Positions 1 to 12,223 of a DNA stretch of 64,000 bases are shown one piece after another. A program made the translations under genes and the position numbers. Numbering within the stretch: position 1 is the first letter of the stretch; the number at the start of each line of letters is the position of its first letter. This DNA comes from Cucumis sativus (lineage: Eukaryota; Streptophyta; Magnoliopsida; Cucurbitales; Cucurbitaceae): contig NC_026657.2 of NCBI RefSeq assembly GCF_000004075.3, forward strand, positions 31,900,408 to 31,964,407, in the 5' to 3' direction. The notes below the pieces were generated by a model that was not told the DNA's origin, made no database searches, and worked only from the letters and a program-made list of their open reading frames with translations.

Positions 1-3000
1 GAAGAATATATTTTACCTGCGGATAGAATCTGCGAGAACATGCAAGCAAATTGAATGGTAGTTCATATCTTCAGCTTTTCTGTAGACTAAAACCAACGAT
101 CTAGGGATGAGACAATCATCATAGTCACAAAGGAAATACTAAGGGCACCACTGAATGCAACATGGTAATCTACTACATTAGTGTCACTCCAATTATCCAA
201 ATAAAACACATTAGAACTAGTAATAAAATTTCCACTGATAAATGCATAATTCAGAATCTAAAGATGTCTTCTCATAACTCAAGGGCACAGTTGTACAACT
301 GATAGAACAAGTTTTATTCAAGTGAATTTAAAGATGGAACTGAAACTTTTTCTTTTCTTTTTTAATTTTAGAACTACATAGACATAAACCTCAAAGTATA
401 AATTATGATGATTGTACTATGTATATTTAACCTTCACAATTAGGTTTTAATATTTGCTCTTGAAAATGAGGCAATATGTTAATGTAGAGCTGTATTACAA
501 GTATGAGATTCTGAAAATACAATCATACGTTCACACTTGAATAAATATTTCTTTTACGAAGACCTAATTAAATATTATAGATACATATAAATTAACACAG
601 GCAGAAAAACTGGATGAAACAACCTAATAGGCTGTAGTTACTTGTTACATAAAACATCCTACGCATAGTCACTGAAAGATCCTTAATGTAACACACACAA
701 TCCTGAATTGAATATAACAATAAACAATTCTTATCCATGAAATTTAAGAATCAATGGAGTTAGGCGAAAAGTAATGAAACGATCAGATGATGTAACCTAA
801 AACAGGGGACTCACCAAGATTAATGCGGGCATAGTTCCTGAAGAACCAAACACCAATAAGATTGACCAATAAATTTGTTACGGCCGAGACAATTAAGTAG
901 TGCCTGAAAGGTGAAAATAGTTGTTAGATATGCATAAATACTATGTCATCGATACAAAATAAAAGCACAAGAACTCATTCATTATGTCCACCTTAAAAAT
1001 AATTTTAATTAAAAGTTTGATTGGTTTCACATATAAAAGTGATTCTACATATGTCAATTTTCCATAAAATGATGGAATAATTATCGAAGTGGGTTTTTTT
1101 TATGTCCTGGTATTCTTTCTTTCTAGTAAGAAATCATGCTTTCATTGAAAAAAATGAAATGTATGCTTCCATAGAAGTGTTCAATGTTAGTATTGTGACC
1201 ATGTCCCATAGTACAATCTATCACCATATCTGTCTGTCCGATGGACATGAATCCTGCCAGCTAAAAATTACTATCAGAAGAAAAAATTAAAAAATTTGCA
1301 TAATGAAAACACCTAACCATCAAGGTTAATTAGTTTATGGTACACATAGGGAAACTAGGAACCTAAACCATAAAAAGATGTGATAAGCGGTTAGAGCCTG
1401 AAAACAGAAAAATATATTACTGACAGGAGATTCAGTGTGGAAAAACTAGTAGATTGCATTAGTAAAAACCAACAGTTATATTACATCTCCAAAACAATGT
1501 TTTGGGAACTACTTACTTGTGTTCAGATTCATCTTGTATAAAAGCATGAAGTGCTTCCACGGCTAACGAGAATGACAGAAACAGCAGAAATAGCTGTCTA
1601 CACATGTAACGGAGTAGTAAATGTCCAGGTAGCAAAAAGGAATAATAAATAGAACTTTAGTTCCAAAGCTAAATGAAATAAAAATTTCACGTACATGATT
1701 TGTAAGAAATGTATTGACAAATCAAATCACTTCAAGAGATTAAGAAAATTAGAAAAATCAGAAGATCAGCAAGAAGCAACTATGACTATGAAAGGAAATT
1801 ATCATCCAGAACTGAAGTTCAAAGTGAAACATCATTCTGCTCCAAGAGGTTTATATCCATTTAAAAAACCAGGTTCTTGCTTCTTCTCCACTGAGATATC
1901 TGGTTATGAATAATTGAAAAGCAAAGTAACACTTTTTATAAGCTTATAAGTAAGCAAAGAATTTTTTTGTTCTTTTTTGAAAACCGAAGAAATACTTCTT
2001 ACTTAATTACAAATACATAAACTTGAGAGATCAAAAGAACATGGACCAACGAGTCGTCAGTCAAAAAAGGATAGCATCAATACATCAAACGGAAGAGTTC
2101 TGGGGACAGTAAATACGCATAAACATGCAAAATTTTGATTACTTACGGCATTAGTAAATGCAGCCAAAACCTCTAGTCTCTTGTACCTGGTAAGAAAAAT
2201 CACTACAATCAATCATTTATATCAATCAAATAAAATTTGGCAAACTGAAAAAGATATTTTTGATATCCAAAGCAACACAAATTTGCAAAGTTCATTGATA
2301 TTTGTTCAAATCATGGCACTATTCATGTTTCAACTAATTCATATGTACACAATTTTGTCCTTGATGATTCGATTACAATATTACATCCTATATGTGTAAG
2401 AAATGATTATATAAATTTAAAATCAGTATTTTCTAATGAGATGGGCAGTTAATAGTATAGTTGCGTCATGGGTTCATCTTTCACAACAATCCATAAAAGT
2501 TAGTCACGTTAGTGAGGGGAGTAAGTAGAGTGAATAGGCTTTCAATACTCTGACATGGTATGTGATGAATAAGCAACTCTTTGAATTAAAACATAGATGA
2601 TTCTAACTCAACTAATAATAAATCTTACTATTCAGAGGACTTGATTAAAAATGTTTGACACGTGAATGATAAAACAGAAATTTACAAAAGATAAGGGAGA
2701 GAGAAACTGAAAGAAAAAAAAACACGCGCGCACAAACACATATATGTAATAAAAAGCACAGAACTCAAAAATGCCAAGAAACTACTCTCAATAGAGAGTA
2801 AAATTTGATGAAATCATTGTCAACTAATTAAGTTAAATTAAGAACTTCATATAGTTCATCTGGTTTCATAGGAATGAGCAAATAAACCTTACCCGTAGGT
2901 GTAAACATGATTGGGCTTACTCCGAGAGGCGGAAATCGCAAACAATGAAAATGTTAGAAGGCCACAGCCAAAAGTCAAATGAAATGCATCAGAAACCAGA

Positions 3001-3526
3001 CCTGAAGTCATACAAAAACGAACAAAATAAATTCTTCGCATACAAACAATAAAATTTGACATAAAGAAAGAAAGACAGTGACATCCATACCAATACGGCC
3101 AGTAAGGAGACCAATAGCTAACTCGGCAGTCGAATACAGAACATTAAGCGAAATCATCAAAAACAGCCTCTTCATATACCGATTCCCAGATCTCACATTC
3201 TCCAAAATCGAAAAAGCAAGTGACAAAACCGATAATTTATCACCTGAATTATCCTTTACACTAAAGAATTTGTTACTTTCAGAAGCAAAGTATCCCCCAG
3301 GCGGAATGTTTATGCTCGACATATTCCGCGAAAGCAAAGGCTTTGCGGAATCGTCGGAGTTGATAGAAAAAGGAGTATGGGGGGGCAGGTCTTGCCATTG
3401 CTTAGAGGAAGCTTGACGGGAGAAAGCAAACCTCCGATCATTGGCGCCAAATCCGGTATCTGGATTCCAAGAATTCTGGGAATCGTTGGATGAAGTATGG
3501 TGATTGAAGGATCCGGGTGTGTCCAT
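1..3526 (-). CDS. MTP5: Metal tolerance protein, MTP5/MTPC2-like zinc transporter subunit (cation diffusion facilitator), 3' end outside the window
   Basis: Six exons are visible on the minus strand: 3526-3091, 3001-2893, 2186-2147, 1593-1517, 903-815 and 86-17. All introns are GT-AG and all phases agree. The start at 3526 opens a hydrophilic N-terminus of about 115 residues. It is followed by membrane segments with the CDF signatures SDAFHLTFG (exon 2), YKRLEVLAAFTNA (exon 3) and HVLADSIRR (exon 6). The family moves zinc from cytosol into compartments. In Arabidopsis, MTP5 works in the Golgi as a heterodimer with MTP12. The TM2 metal site reads HxxxG instead of the catalytic HxxxD, while the TM5 site HxxxD is intact; this fits a partner subunit rather than a stand-alone transporter. 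The gene continues left of base 17, so the C-terminal membrane helices are not seen. The family call is firm; MTP5 rather than MTP12 rests on the short N-terminus. Confidence 0.93.
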
Positions 3527-3529
3527 ATT

Positions 3530-3565
3530 TTAGGAGGGGAGGTGGATTGACGTTGTCCCCTGCAT
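3530..3565 (-). promoter_or_regulatory. Upstream ORF of 11 codons just before the MTP start
   Basis: An ATG at 3565 opens an 11-residue frame (MQGTTSIHLPS) whose TAA ends three bases before the main ATG and in the same frame. If it lies in the leader, it could lower translation of the main frame or permit reinitiation. The transcription start is not known, so this is a candidate only. Confidence 0.35.
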
Positions 3566-5520
3566 AAAAGTTGGAAGTAATGAAAAGGAAGCCCTGAAAA
3601 TAGTAGAAACCGGGAAATTTGAAGACGGAAACTTGGGGATTGAAATGTAAAAGATCTGGAAGAGAATAGAGAAAAAGGAATTGGGTATTGGGTATTGGAA
3701 ATTGGATTGGAATGATGAAGAAGTTAAAATGAAACGAAAAACAGAAATTAGTTGGAAGCAAAGAGACAGTGGCGATGGCTGAAGACTTGGTAGCAAACCA
3801 AGAAGAAGTTTGATTTGGATAAATGGAACGTTTTGCACGGCGCCTTCCTTTTCTCTTTTTCTTTCTTTTCTTTTCCTTCCAATTTTTGTTTTTAATAGAA
3901 AACATAACATATAAGAATTTCAAATATATTAATACCTTATTGAACGTATACAAAAATTAATACTTCTTTATATGCAAAATTATTATAAGGAAAAAAAAGA
4001 AAACTTACTTTAAATGGAAAAATTATTAAAAAAATCCATCAATATTGATATCTACTGGTTGATACACAAATCCAGAAAATAAAAATGTGAGCTCTTGTTT
4101 AGATTTAGAGCAAAATTTTGCCCAACATTTTTTAAGTTTTTGATAAAGATTACTAACATTTGCCTAAACTAGTTGAACTGTTTTTTTGTGAATGTGAAGT
4201 TTACTGTAATTTGAACAAATTAATACACTTTTCCAAAATGTAATTCATTTTTATCTTTTATACTTAAATGAGTTGTCCTTTTTTTTTTCTTTGATTGTAC
4301 TACATTTGACCAATTCCAACCAAGAAACAGCAAATTAACTAATAAATGTTAACGGAAATAAATGTAATAAATCCATAACAAATTTTAATTTGAATAAATG
4401 AATGCATAATAACATTGATCATTGGATAAATTTGTCAAAAACTTACCAATTTTAACTAAAAAAGAAAAAAAAAATCAATTTGAGAGTTCTCTCCCTCTTA
4501 AGCTCCATTGAATTTTAATTTATAAAATGACATTAGTACACTATTTTTATAGTCCAATAAGGAGAGTAGAGTTTTGAACATTTCTATGACATTGAAATAG
4601 AAATACTGTTTATTGATATTTTTCTTATTGATCATATGTTGGATAATAAGGGCAATGAAACTAACATGAACATAACTTGGTGGTGTTGAGAAGGTCCAAA
4701 GATTGCCCAAGCTATAGTCTCGTAGACATCCTGTGCTATCCTTGAAAGCCAATGAGATAATTCATATTTTTTGTTGTCTTTTCAACAAATTGACAATAAA
4801 ACAAGAGTAGATGATAAACAATGCAAAAAATTGCACAAGCTCAGGGATTGTAATCAAATATTCAGATCAATATTTCTCTTTATCACATTACACAAGTCAA
4901 GGTTGAATTGTTATTAACTTTAAATTGCAGACGTCTTGTCTCCACTTGAACGTAAGTGATCCACATTTCTACTCGTTGTCTTCTCAAGTTTGAAAAGAAT
5001 CAGATGGGATGGGACCTAGTTACCCCCAAAAGCTCGAGTCTCACCCTTTGAACTCCTTAGCTGCATAATGGAAAGAAAAACAGTTTAGAAAGAAGTGGAG
5101 GCATATCAAGGAAATTTAGCTTTCTTCGGTTGCATCTGTCAGGTCGGATTGGATTGATAAAAGCAGTGAAGACCGAAGACCGACTAACTAAATTCAGAAA
5201 CTTTGTTTTAAATCATTGGAGAGTGGAGGAATCCCAAGTCTTCTAAATGAACAGAAAGGGAAACAATGCAAACAGAAGTTGAAACATAAGTAGAGTTTGT
5301 TAAGAAAATGATTGTAAATACAGTAAGTTGAAGAAATTTAAGACTAATCTTGGGGAAAGGCCAAACCACTGGGAGTGCTTGAGAACTTATATTTACAATG
5401 GCAATTCTAACATGATTTTCCGATTAGGAGTCAGGGATAGCATGAAAACTGGATAACTGTCCGGTCAAATTGAGTCACATTCCTTTTTCCTTTGCTAAGA
5501 ACACATTTTTTCTTTTATGG
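3566..5520. other. Intergenic: MTP leader/promoter and AT-rich spacer
   Basis: The first 350 bases upstream of the MTP start are pyrimidine-rich on the minus strand and probably hold its leader and promoter. The rest is AT-rich with short homopolymers. The short open frame at 4498-4752 (-) matches no family I know and has no splice context. I see no gene here. Confidence 0.6.
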
Positions 5521-5529
5521 CTTTTGTCA

Positions 5530-5725
5530 GCGTTTGTGCTTGAAAGATACAATAGAACTTTTAAAGAGATTGAGGACTCTTGTGTTGAGGTATGGTTCCT
5601 TGTCGTGTTTCATGTCTTTCTTTGGACTTAGATCTTCCTTCTAGGTTTTATTTGGCTAGATTGGAGCTCCTTCTGCCGGGCAATATCCCTGTATTCTTCC
5701 ATTTCTTCTCGGTAAAAGTATGGTT
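5530..5725 (+). mobile_element. LINE (non-LTR retrotransposon) 3'-end remnant
   Basis: Forward translation gives ERYNRTFKEIEDSCVEVW, then an FHVFLW block, one in-frame stop, and a final LDWSSF. This is the usual C-terminal end of the reverse transcriptase ORF2 of plant LINEs (ER-NNR-F, LW, W-PFL). It lies downstream of the NUDX23 stop codon, opposite to that gene. It is short, has a stop, and cannot code for anything. Confidence 0.6.
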
Positions 5726-5941
5726 TCTTATTTGGCTAGATTGAGGGTTCTTATTGATAAACTCTCGTCATGGCCTTATCAAGGTCAAAGGATTTAAGGA
5801 ACAATTAGAAGAACCTTGAACCTCAGTTCAAACGATCGATTTTGAACTAACAAATCAAAAGGGAAAGAAGAAAGGCAAATTAATCCTGCATTTTTCTTTT
5901 CTATAGTATACTTATATGTTTATGCAATAGTAAATACCTTG

Positions 5942-8900
5942 TCACAATCTTAGATGATAGTCAAGAGTATAAGCATGAATATCTGAGGCACCTGTACCAG
6001 GCCTGAGAAAAACCATCAACAAAGATAATTAAATGCCAAGAACATGCATTTCAATAAAACGACACTTCGAGAGTGAGAGAACATCCAATGAATTAAACTG
6101 CATCAAGGCCTTTGGCAGAATATATTGGCTAATAGGTAAGAGTAAGAAGGTTTCCAGAAATCTATTTGAACTCCTAATTGTCATTTTCCTTCCCAATTGA
6201 TATTAATAATTTAGGTCTACACATACAAAGAACATACATAAACAATTAAATATATCATAATAGGCTTTTGGGTTTGTTAGTGAATTACAGTAAAGACTCA
6301 TTTACTACTTGATCGGTCAAAACTAGTTCCTCCATGCATGCATAAAATGTGAATAATACCAAAGATTCATTTTCTTCATTTTTCTTGTTCTTTCTTCCCT
6401 CTGACATGATGGAAGATTTAACATTTTTTGTAGATGTACAAGGAGGAAATGACAGAAACGTAACCTTTTTTTATGTTTTTATGAGAGAGAGACAGGAGGA
6501 AGTCACGGCACAACAAGGGATGACAGGTAGGTCGAGAAAATCCGAATTTATATACAATGAAGAAATAGGTAAATTGGATTAAATTCTAAGAAATCCCTAT
6601 CACACACATCCTTCCCTCCATGACTTGATTAAACTGAAACTTTATAAATCAAACTTAGATATGTATCAGATTAGTATAAAATATATCCAGAATAAATACA
6701 GAGTTTGACTTCCTATATCAGAAAAGAACTCTGATTCACATTCTGAAACATGCATTTTATCGAATATGTGAATTTTAGAGTACCTTTTATTGATGGTCCC
6801 ATAGTGGAATGTGGCTCTTCCTGCCTTGACATCCTCAACATACTGCAATCAGAAGTACAAGATACGGTTGCTTCAAGCGTTAAAGTATTTGGTACAAAAG
6901 TTAAGGCAACTCAGTAACCACTCAAGATGTCAGGTTGTTGACAAATTGGTGTTTATTATTTACATTGTCCTTTTGGCATGAAACTTGGGCCTCGCTTCAA
7001 CAAATGTTTAGGTTTTCTGGGGAATACACCTTTTTATGATAATAAGGTTCAAAATGTGCTGGGTCATCCTTGTAGGAGTAAAGCATAGAAACTAAGGGTT
7101 AATGTATCGACTCTATGGAGTATTTGGCTGGAGAGAAATAGAAGAACATTTAATATTAGGCAAACAATTGGTGTGAGGTGTATGAATAAGCAAAATTCTA
7201 TGCATCTCATGACAGAGTGTTGAATAATGAACAAAAATTGACCAAGGTATAGCTTTATGTTTTACATAATACTTTATCTCGCATTCTTTTAAATTGGAGC
7301 CTGTTTCTGCATTTTGTTCTCCTAGATTTTGCTAGCTTTTTCGGCTTCTTTTGGCCTGTCCTTTCCCTTTTGAATTGCCTGCTTGCATTCTTTACGTTCT
7401 CTCTTCATCAAATAAAGGGGGGGGGGGGGGGGGGCGGGAAAAGAAAGAAAGAAGGAAGGAAGGAAGGAAAAAAGTTTTACATAATACTTGCTCTTAGTTC
7501 CAACTCCTAGACTTTATTTGTAATTTCTCACAGTTTCAGTTTTTCAAAAAATAGGATTCTACCTTTTCTTTTTCGAAAAGGTAAAAACAAGAAATTAGCT
7601 GCCTTGACAATACTTAGTTCCTAGTTTCTCGTCTAATTTTGATTTCTTAGTCTCTATTTCTTGTTACTAACTTACTAGTTTCCCTAAACATCGGTGAAAT
7701 TGTTATTCTAAACAATTTTTTTTCTTATATATTGGAAAGCAAATATCAATAAAAAAAAATATATGTATTTCATTTTCATTAATTAAATTTCAAGTCAATC
7801 TTGTCTATTTAACAATTTTAAAATTTAGATAAGAAGAACTACGTTAAAAAAACTCGAACCATGAACTTTCAACATATGGGTCTCTAGTGTACAAAATTCA
7901 AATGCACTGAAGTTCAAAAGACAAATACCAGTCTTAAGGTAACCAGCATGGATGAAAATGCAAGAGAATCAAAAGGTATATCGTCGAGAGGAAAAAGGCG
8001 GCATTCAAGGGATTCAGGACCAGGAGAGAAATAGGGTTTCTTCAACTTTCCCATGAAAATTATGTACGTCTGCAAAAAGAAACATGAATTGTGTCATATA
8101 TTAAGTATATTGGACACCAAAATATGATTAAAGAAAATAAGTTTCTTTCTTACTTGGCCAATTAGAGGGATGTCTAACTGAGCAAAAGGGGATGTAACTT
8201 CCACTTCTGCATTTGCTTCTTCCAAGGTTTCCCTAATTGCACCATCAGCTGCTGACTCCCCAATTTCCAAGTAACCAGCTGGAAGAGTCCTATTGAACAA
8301 CTAGATCTCAAATACAATTATAAAAGTTGTCAAAGAAGGAAGGATTCATTAAGTGTCAAAAAGTTATTTGCTGCAGAATGAAGGACGTTTTTTTTTTTTT
8401 TTTTTTGCTTTCAGAACACCAGAATCTAACTTTTGGTTTCCATCACAAAATTGAACAGTTTTTGCAAAAGGGTGGTTTTCCTTTTCCCTTTCTTATCTTT
8501 AAGCGTCATCTACATACATACCAAAGGCCGTAAGAAGGCTCGATCTTCCTCCTGCAAAGTAAAACCTTGTTGTCGTGATGAATCAAACAACCCACCACCT
8601 GCAAATATCAAATCCAGAAAACAGGTAAAGAATTGCCTTTATCCATGTGGGGGAATAAACTAATGACCAAGAAAATATAGCAAAGTCCACAATGCACTTT
8701 CCAGATAAGAAATGGTTATAGGTTGCATGTAAAAACTCTTGAATGCTAGCATAATATCTAGCTCTAATACAAATTCACAAGGGAAAAAATCAATGCAGAA
8801 CATAAAGTAAAATCAGAAAGTGCAAATTATAACAATATAGAGCAAAGTATATTTCCAAATGTCAATATATTCTTACAAGAAAACTATTACCAAATAGAAA

Positions 8901-10085
8901 ACTACGATATATGCATAAACATTCGGATCTTGCTTACAAGTAAACTACTGCTAAATAACAGATTATAGTAAAGCAAACCTGATTCAACTCTCAACAGTTA
9001 TCTTTCTCACTGAATCGAATCTTATTCTTAAACTCACTTTCAGTAATTACATTGCTTATTTGGTACTCCAAAAAAATGCCTTACTGACAAATTTTAAAAG
9101 TGCCCTAGCAAACTACACAAATTCACTCCATCCTAATCTTGAAGCATAGTTAGTTGTGAGCAATAGAAAATCCAATGTTTATATGGCAACTGCGCAGAGT
9201 GATCAAAGATCATACAAATTCAAGAGTATTACCATCTTCGGATTTTGATACGTTATCTTCCCACAAACTGTGCAAATAGCTCTCAATTTCTCCTCTCCCT
9301 CAGGTATTCCATGCTTTGTTTGACCTCCACACCACTGACAGAACCGTATATTACGAATTTTTTCCTGCATAAGAGACTTCATTTATTTCATATAGCCCAG
9401 CCAGTACAATGAATAAAAAATTTAAAGCCAATAAAATTAAATGAAATGCACACAAATCCCCATAAGTAAGAAATATTTCGTTAATCAAACAAAAACCTTT
9501 TAAGCTTCATTTATCATCATTGTCTAGTTCTTTAATAAATAATAGCAAGCCATCTTGTTGGCTATGTGTTTCTAACATTATGAAGAGGAATAATATAATA
9601 AGGCAACATTCCACTTTCCCCCAAAATACAGAAGTAATAATCACAATCAACCCAAATGAAAGAAAACAGGCAACATAAGTGAAATTGATTCTGATCAATC
9701 AAAAGAATGACACACAAGATCAATCAAAAAAAAAAAAAATTAAAAACATTTAACAAAAAGAATGACTCACAGAAGAGTGAGTTACAGTTGAAGATGCTGG
9801 CGGAGGAGATTCTGACATAGACAAGGGAGACGAGGAAGAGCCTTCTTGATTTGCCTCAGAACATGTAGACCCACAAAATGCTTTGAAAGAGCCAGTTCGA
9901 GGAGCCAAGAACAGGGAAGCGGTGCTAGAACATGACAGTCTTGAAGAAGAACAAGATAATGAAGACGACGCTGACAACCGTTTAGAAGAGACGAAGGTAA
10001 GACCGAATCCAACAATGCTATTGGGTTTCAGAAGATTTGAAACAAACCCAGATGAGCAACCGAAGAGATGAACAGACTTTAGCAT
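5942..10085 (-). CDS. NUDX23: Nudix hydrolase 23-like, chloroplastic (FAD/ADP-ribose diphosphatase family)
   Basis: There are seven exons: 10085-9771, 9364-9233, 8598-8522, 8289-8154, 8069-7929, 6842-6784 and 6002-5942. They encode 306 residues with all phases consistent. Residues 1 to about 85 are Ser-rich and basic, like a chloroplast transit peptide. A zinc-ribbon-like pair follows, C114-x2-C117 and C136-x2-C139, before the Nudix fold. The Nudix box begins at G180 (GYLEIGE) with REtlEE at 194-199. The block after it ([13 protein letters not shown]) and the C-terminus ([11 protein letters not shown]) are typical of NUDX23, which hydrolyses FAD and ADP-ribose and helps flavin balance in plastids. 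The usual Gly near the end of the box is Asn201 here. Intron 5 holds a LINE relic and a G18 tract. Confidence 0.95.
7090..7440 (+). mobile_element. LINE 3'-end remnant in NUDX23 intron 5, with homopolymer G18
   Basis: The forward strand reads [17 protein letters not shown] and then degenerates with stops. WLERNRRTF is the C-terminal signature of plant LINE reverse transcriptases. The relic is antisense to NUDX23. It ends in a run of 18 G (7417-7434) followed by AAAG/AAGG repeats to about 7470, which may come from its 3' tail. Confidence 0.55.
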
Positions 10086-12223
10086 TATCTATCTACAATT
10101 TCTTTGAATCCGTAGGGAATTTGAAGGCGTAGCGCGTAGTCGAACCAACGAAAAGCAACATCCAATGAGGAGTTTGTAAATCATGTCATCTCTTTCCTTC
10201 CATTTTTCCAATTGGGGCGTGCCAGCAATCAAAACACAGCAGCAACAAAGGTTAAACCCAAATTACAAATATCGCGCTGAATTTGAGTTCTGAAAATTTG
10301 GGTGAATGTTCTTCGGATTCGACTCAAATTCTCAATCGGTGACGTCCTTATCCTTTGAATATTGGATTACGGAAAATTAGGCGAAAAGTTTTTCATTTTA
10401 TTTATATGTTAAACAGTAATTACCGTTAGTTTAAAATAACGGAATTAGGAAAAAGTTTGGGCGGGGGATAACACCTTCATGAAATTAATACTCTTTCTAT
10501 TTACATCCATTTTGATTGCAAACTTTTAAAAATGTTTATCTTAGTTTATCAACTTTTCTAAAAATTACTTAAAATGACGAGAATTCTTGTTAACTTATTT
10601 TATAAATTTTTTGTTTCCATGCATAAACACAATGAATACATTTATCAACCAAAATTCCAAACTAATTTTGTTCTTTTTTTTTCTCCAAAGCCAAAACCTC
10701 TCCTATCCCTTACTTATCTCTCTCACTCTTTACTATTTTTTTTTCAAATTGAAATCTTGATTGGTAGAGTGAAAAAATAGAACATATCTAACCTATTGGT
10801 GTTAACATTCATGATGAATCACGAAATATTACAAATTTGAGGCACTAAAAAATTTGTAGAATGTTAATGCATCAAAAGCTCATAAACAAATGTCTCTAAT
10901 TATGAATTAAAATTATTGACTTTTTAGAATTGATTACATTATTTTGCATCAAGTCATTTACGTATAGAAACCACGACATCATTTCGTTAAAGAGTTAATG
11001 AAATCCCAACTAGAAGAACCAAAATATATTTTTTTCATACAGTTTAGAAACTAAAATATACCCTTTAAAAAATTTAAAAACCAAAATAAAATAAAATGAT
11101 TGGTAAATTTAATTCAAACATGAAATTTAAAATACTAAATAAGTGTCGTTTTCATTCATACAATTTCAGAAAAAATTAAGTGTTATTAAAAAAATAAGTT
11201 TGATCGATGCCTAATTAACTATTGATGAATTTTGCCAAAATTCATAAGTTCTATCGACGACAAAAGAAAGAAACTCCATTGTTATTTTTCTCTAAAATTT
11301 ATCAATTTCATGAGTTTATAGAGTTGATTGCAAACACTTATCTAAATTGGGATGTAAGTTGATGAAAATGAAAGTTTAGAATGAAAATGGGTTATAAGGG
11401 ATAAGTTTATGCATAAAAATAAATTGTAACTCTTTTCTTTGGTGCACCACCCATCATTTTCTCTTTCTAAAACTATGCTTAATAATTCAATTTTAATTGC
11501 ATTCATTGGTAAATATTGACTTTAATAATTCAAAAGTTTAACTCATTCCTTACATGGGTTATACGACTACTATGACTACTATGAATTCAACGATAAATTT
11601 AGCTTGTTGATAATCGACATACTCTTCCATCTTAAAAATTAGAAACTTCAACCTCACATTTTCCCAACGTATCTTTAAGAAAAAAATAAAGCAAGCAAGA
11701 AAAAAGAAGCAGTAGCCAATTGGTAAAGCTCAAATTTAACTATACCTCTGGACTAAAAGATTAGAGATTATCGAGACACAATACCCAGTAAATCTCTGAA
11801 AAAGCTCTATTAGCAAGATCTTTTTTTTCACTTCATCGACCAAAAAATTATCAACCACCACTGAAGAGTCAAAGAAGAGATAGCTAATCACTACATGTGT
11901 ATTTTTTTCAAAATGTTCTTATTCCAGAGTCTCAAACATGTTAAGTAGTTCATTATAGTTAAAAACAACAGTAAATTATACAACTTTCCTACTATAATTA
12001 TTGATACCGTATAAAAACGGACACAGTAGTACATGCTTGCCAGACAAATAGTCAGCATTAAATAATAAACAAAACTTCAGATATGACAGTTCCATTATCA
12101 TATCAAAATAAGTGTTGAGATCAAGATATGAAAGAAAAAGCTTACTATGTGTGTGACAGCATCTTTAATGATCTGCAATACGTTGGAATTTGGATGAAGA
12201 TGAAGGTTAGGAAGATGCTATTC
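10086..12223. other. Intergenic, AT-rich: NUDX23 promoter side and 3' flank of the J-protein gene
   Basis: The stretch 10086-10370 is less AT-rich and should hold the NUDX23 leader and promoter. From 10380 on it is AT-rich spacer. A tRNA-like A-box sequence (TAGCCAATTGGTAAAGC) lies near 11713-11729, but no clear B box follows, so a SINE call is not supported. No coding region is seen. Confidence 0.6.

Noticed and set aside
3438-3953. Long minus-strand frames of 171 and 126 codons overlapping the MTP leader
   Set aside because: They are Phe/Ser/Lys-rich because of pyrimidine and purine runs, and one conflicts in frame with the well-supported MTP exon 1.
4498-4752. 84-codon minus-strand frame
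   Set aside because: No family resemblance, no splice partners and AT-rich composition.
11703-11830. tRNA-like sequence TAGCCAATTGGTAAAGC
   Set aside because: The A box is fair but no B box matching GGTTCRANTCC follows at the right distance and no tRNA fold is seen.
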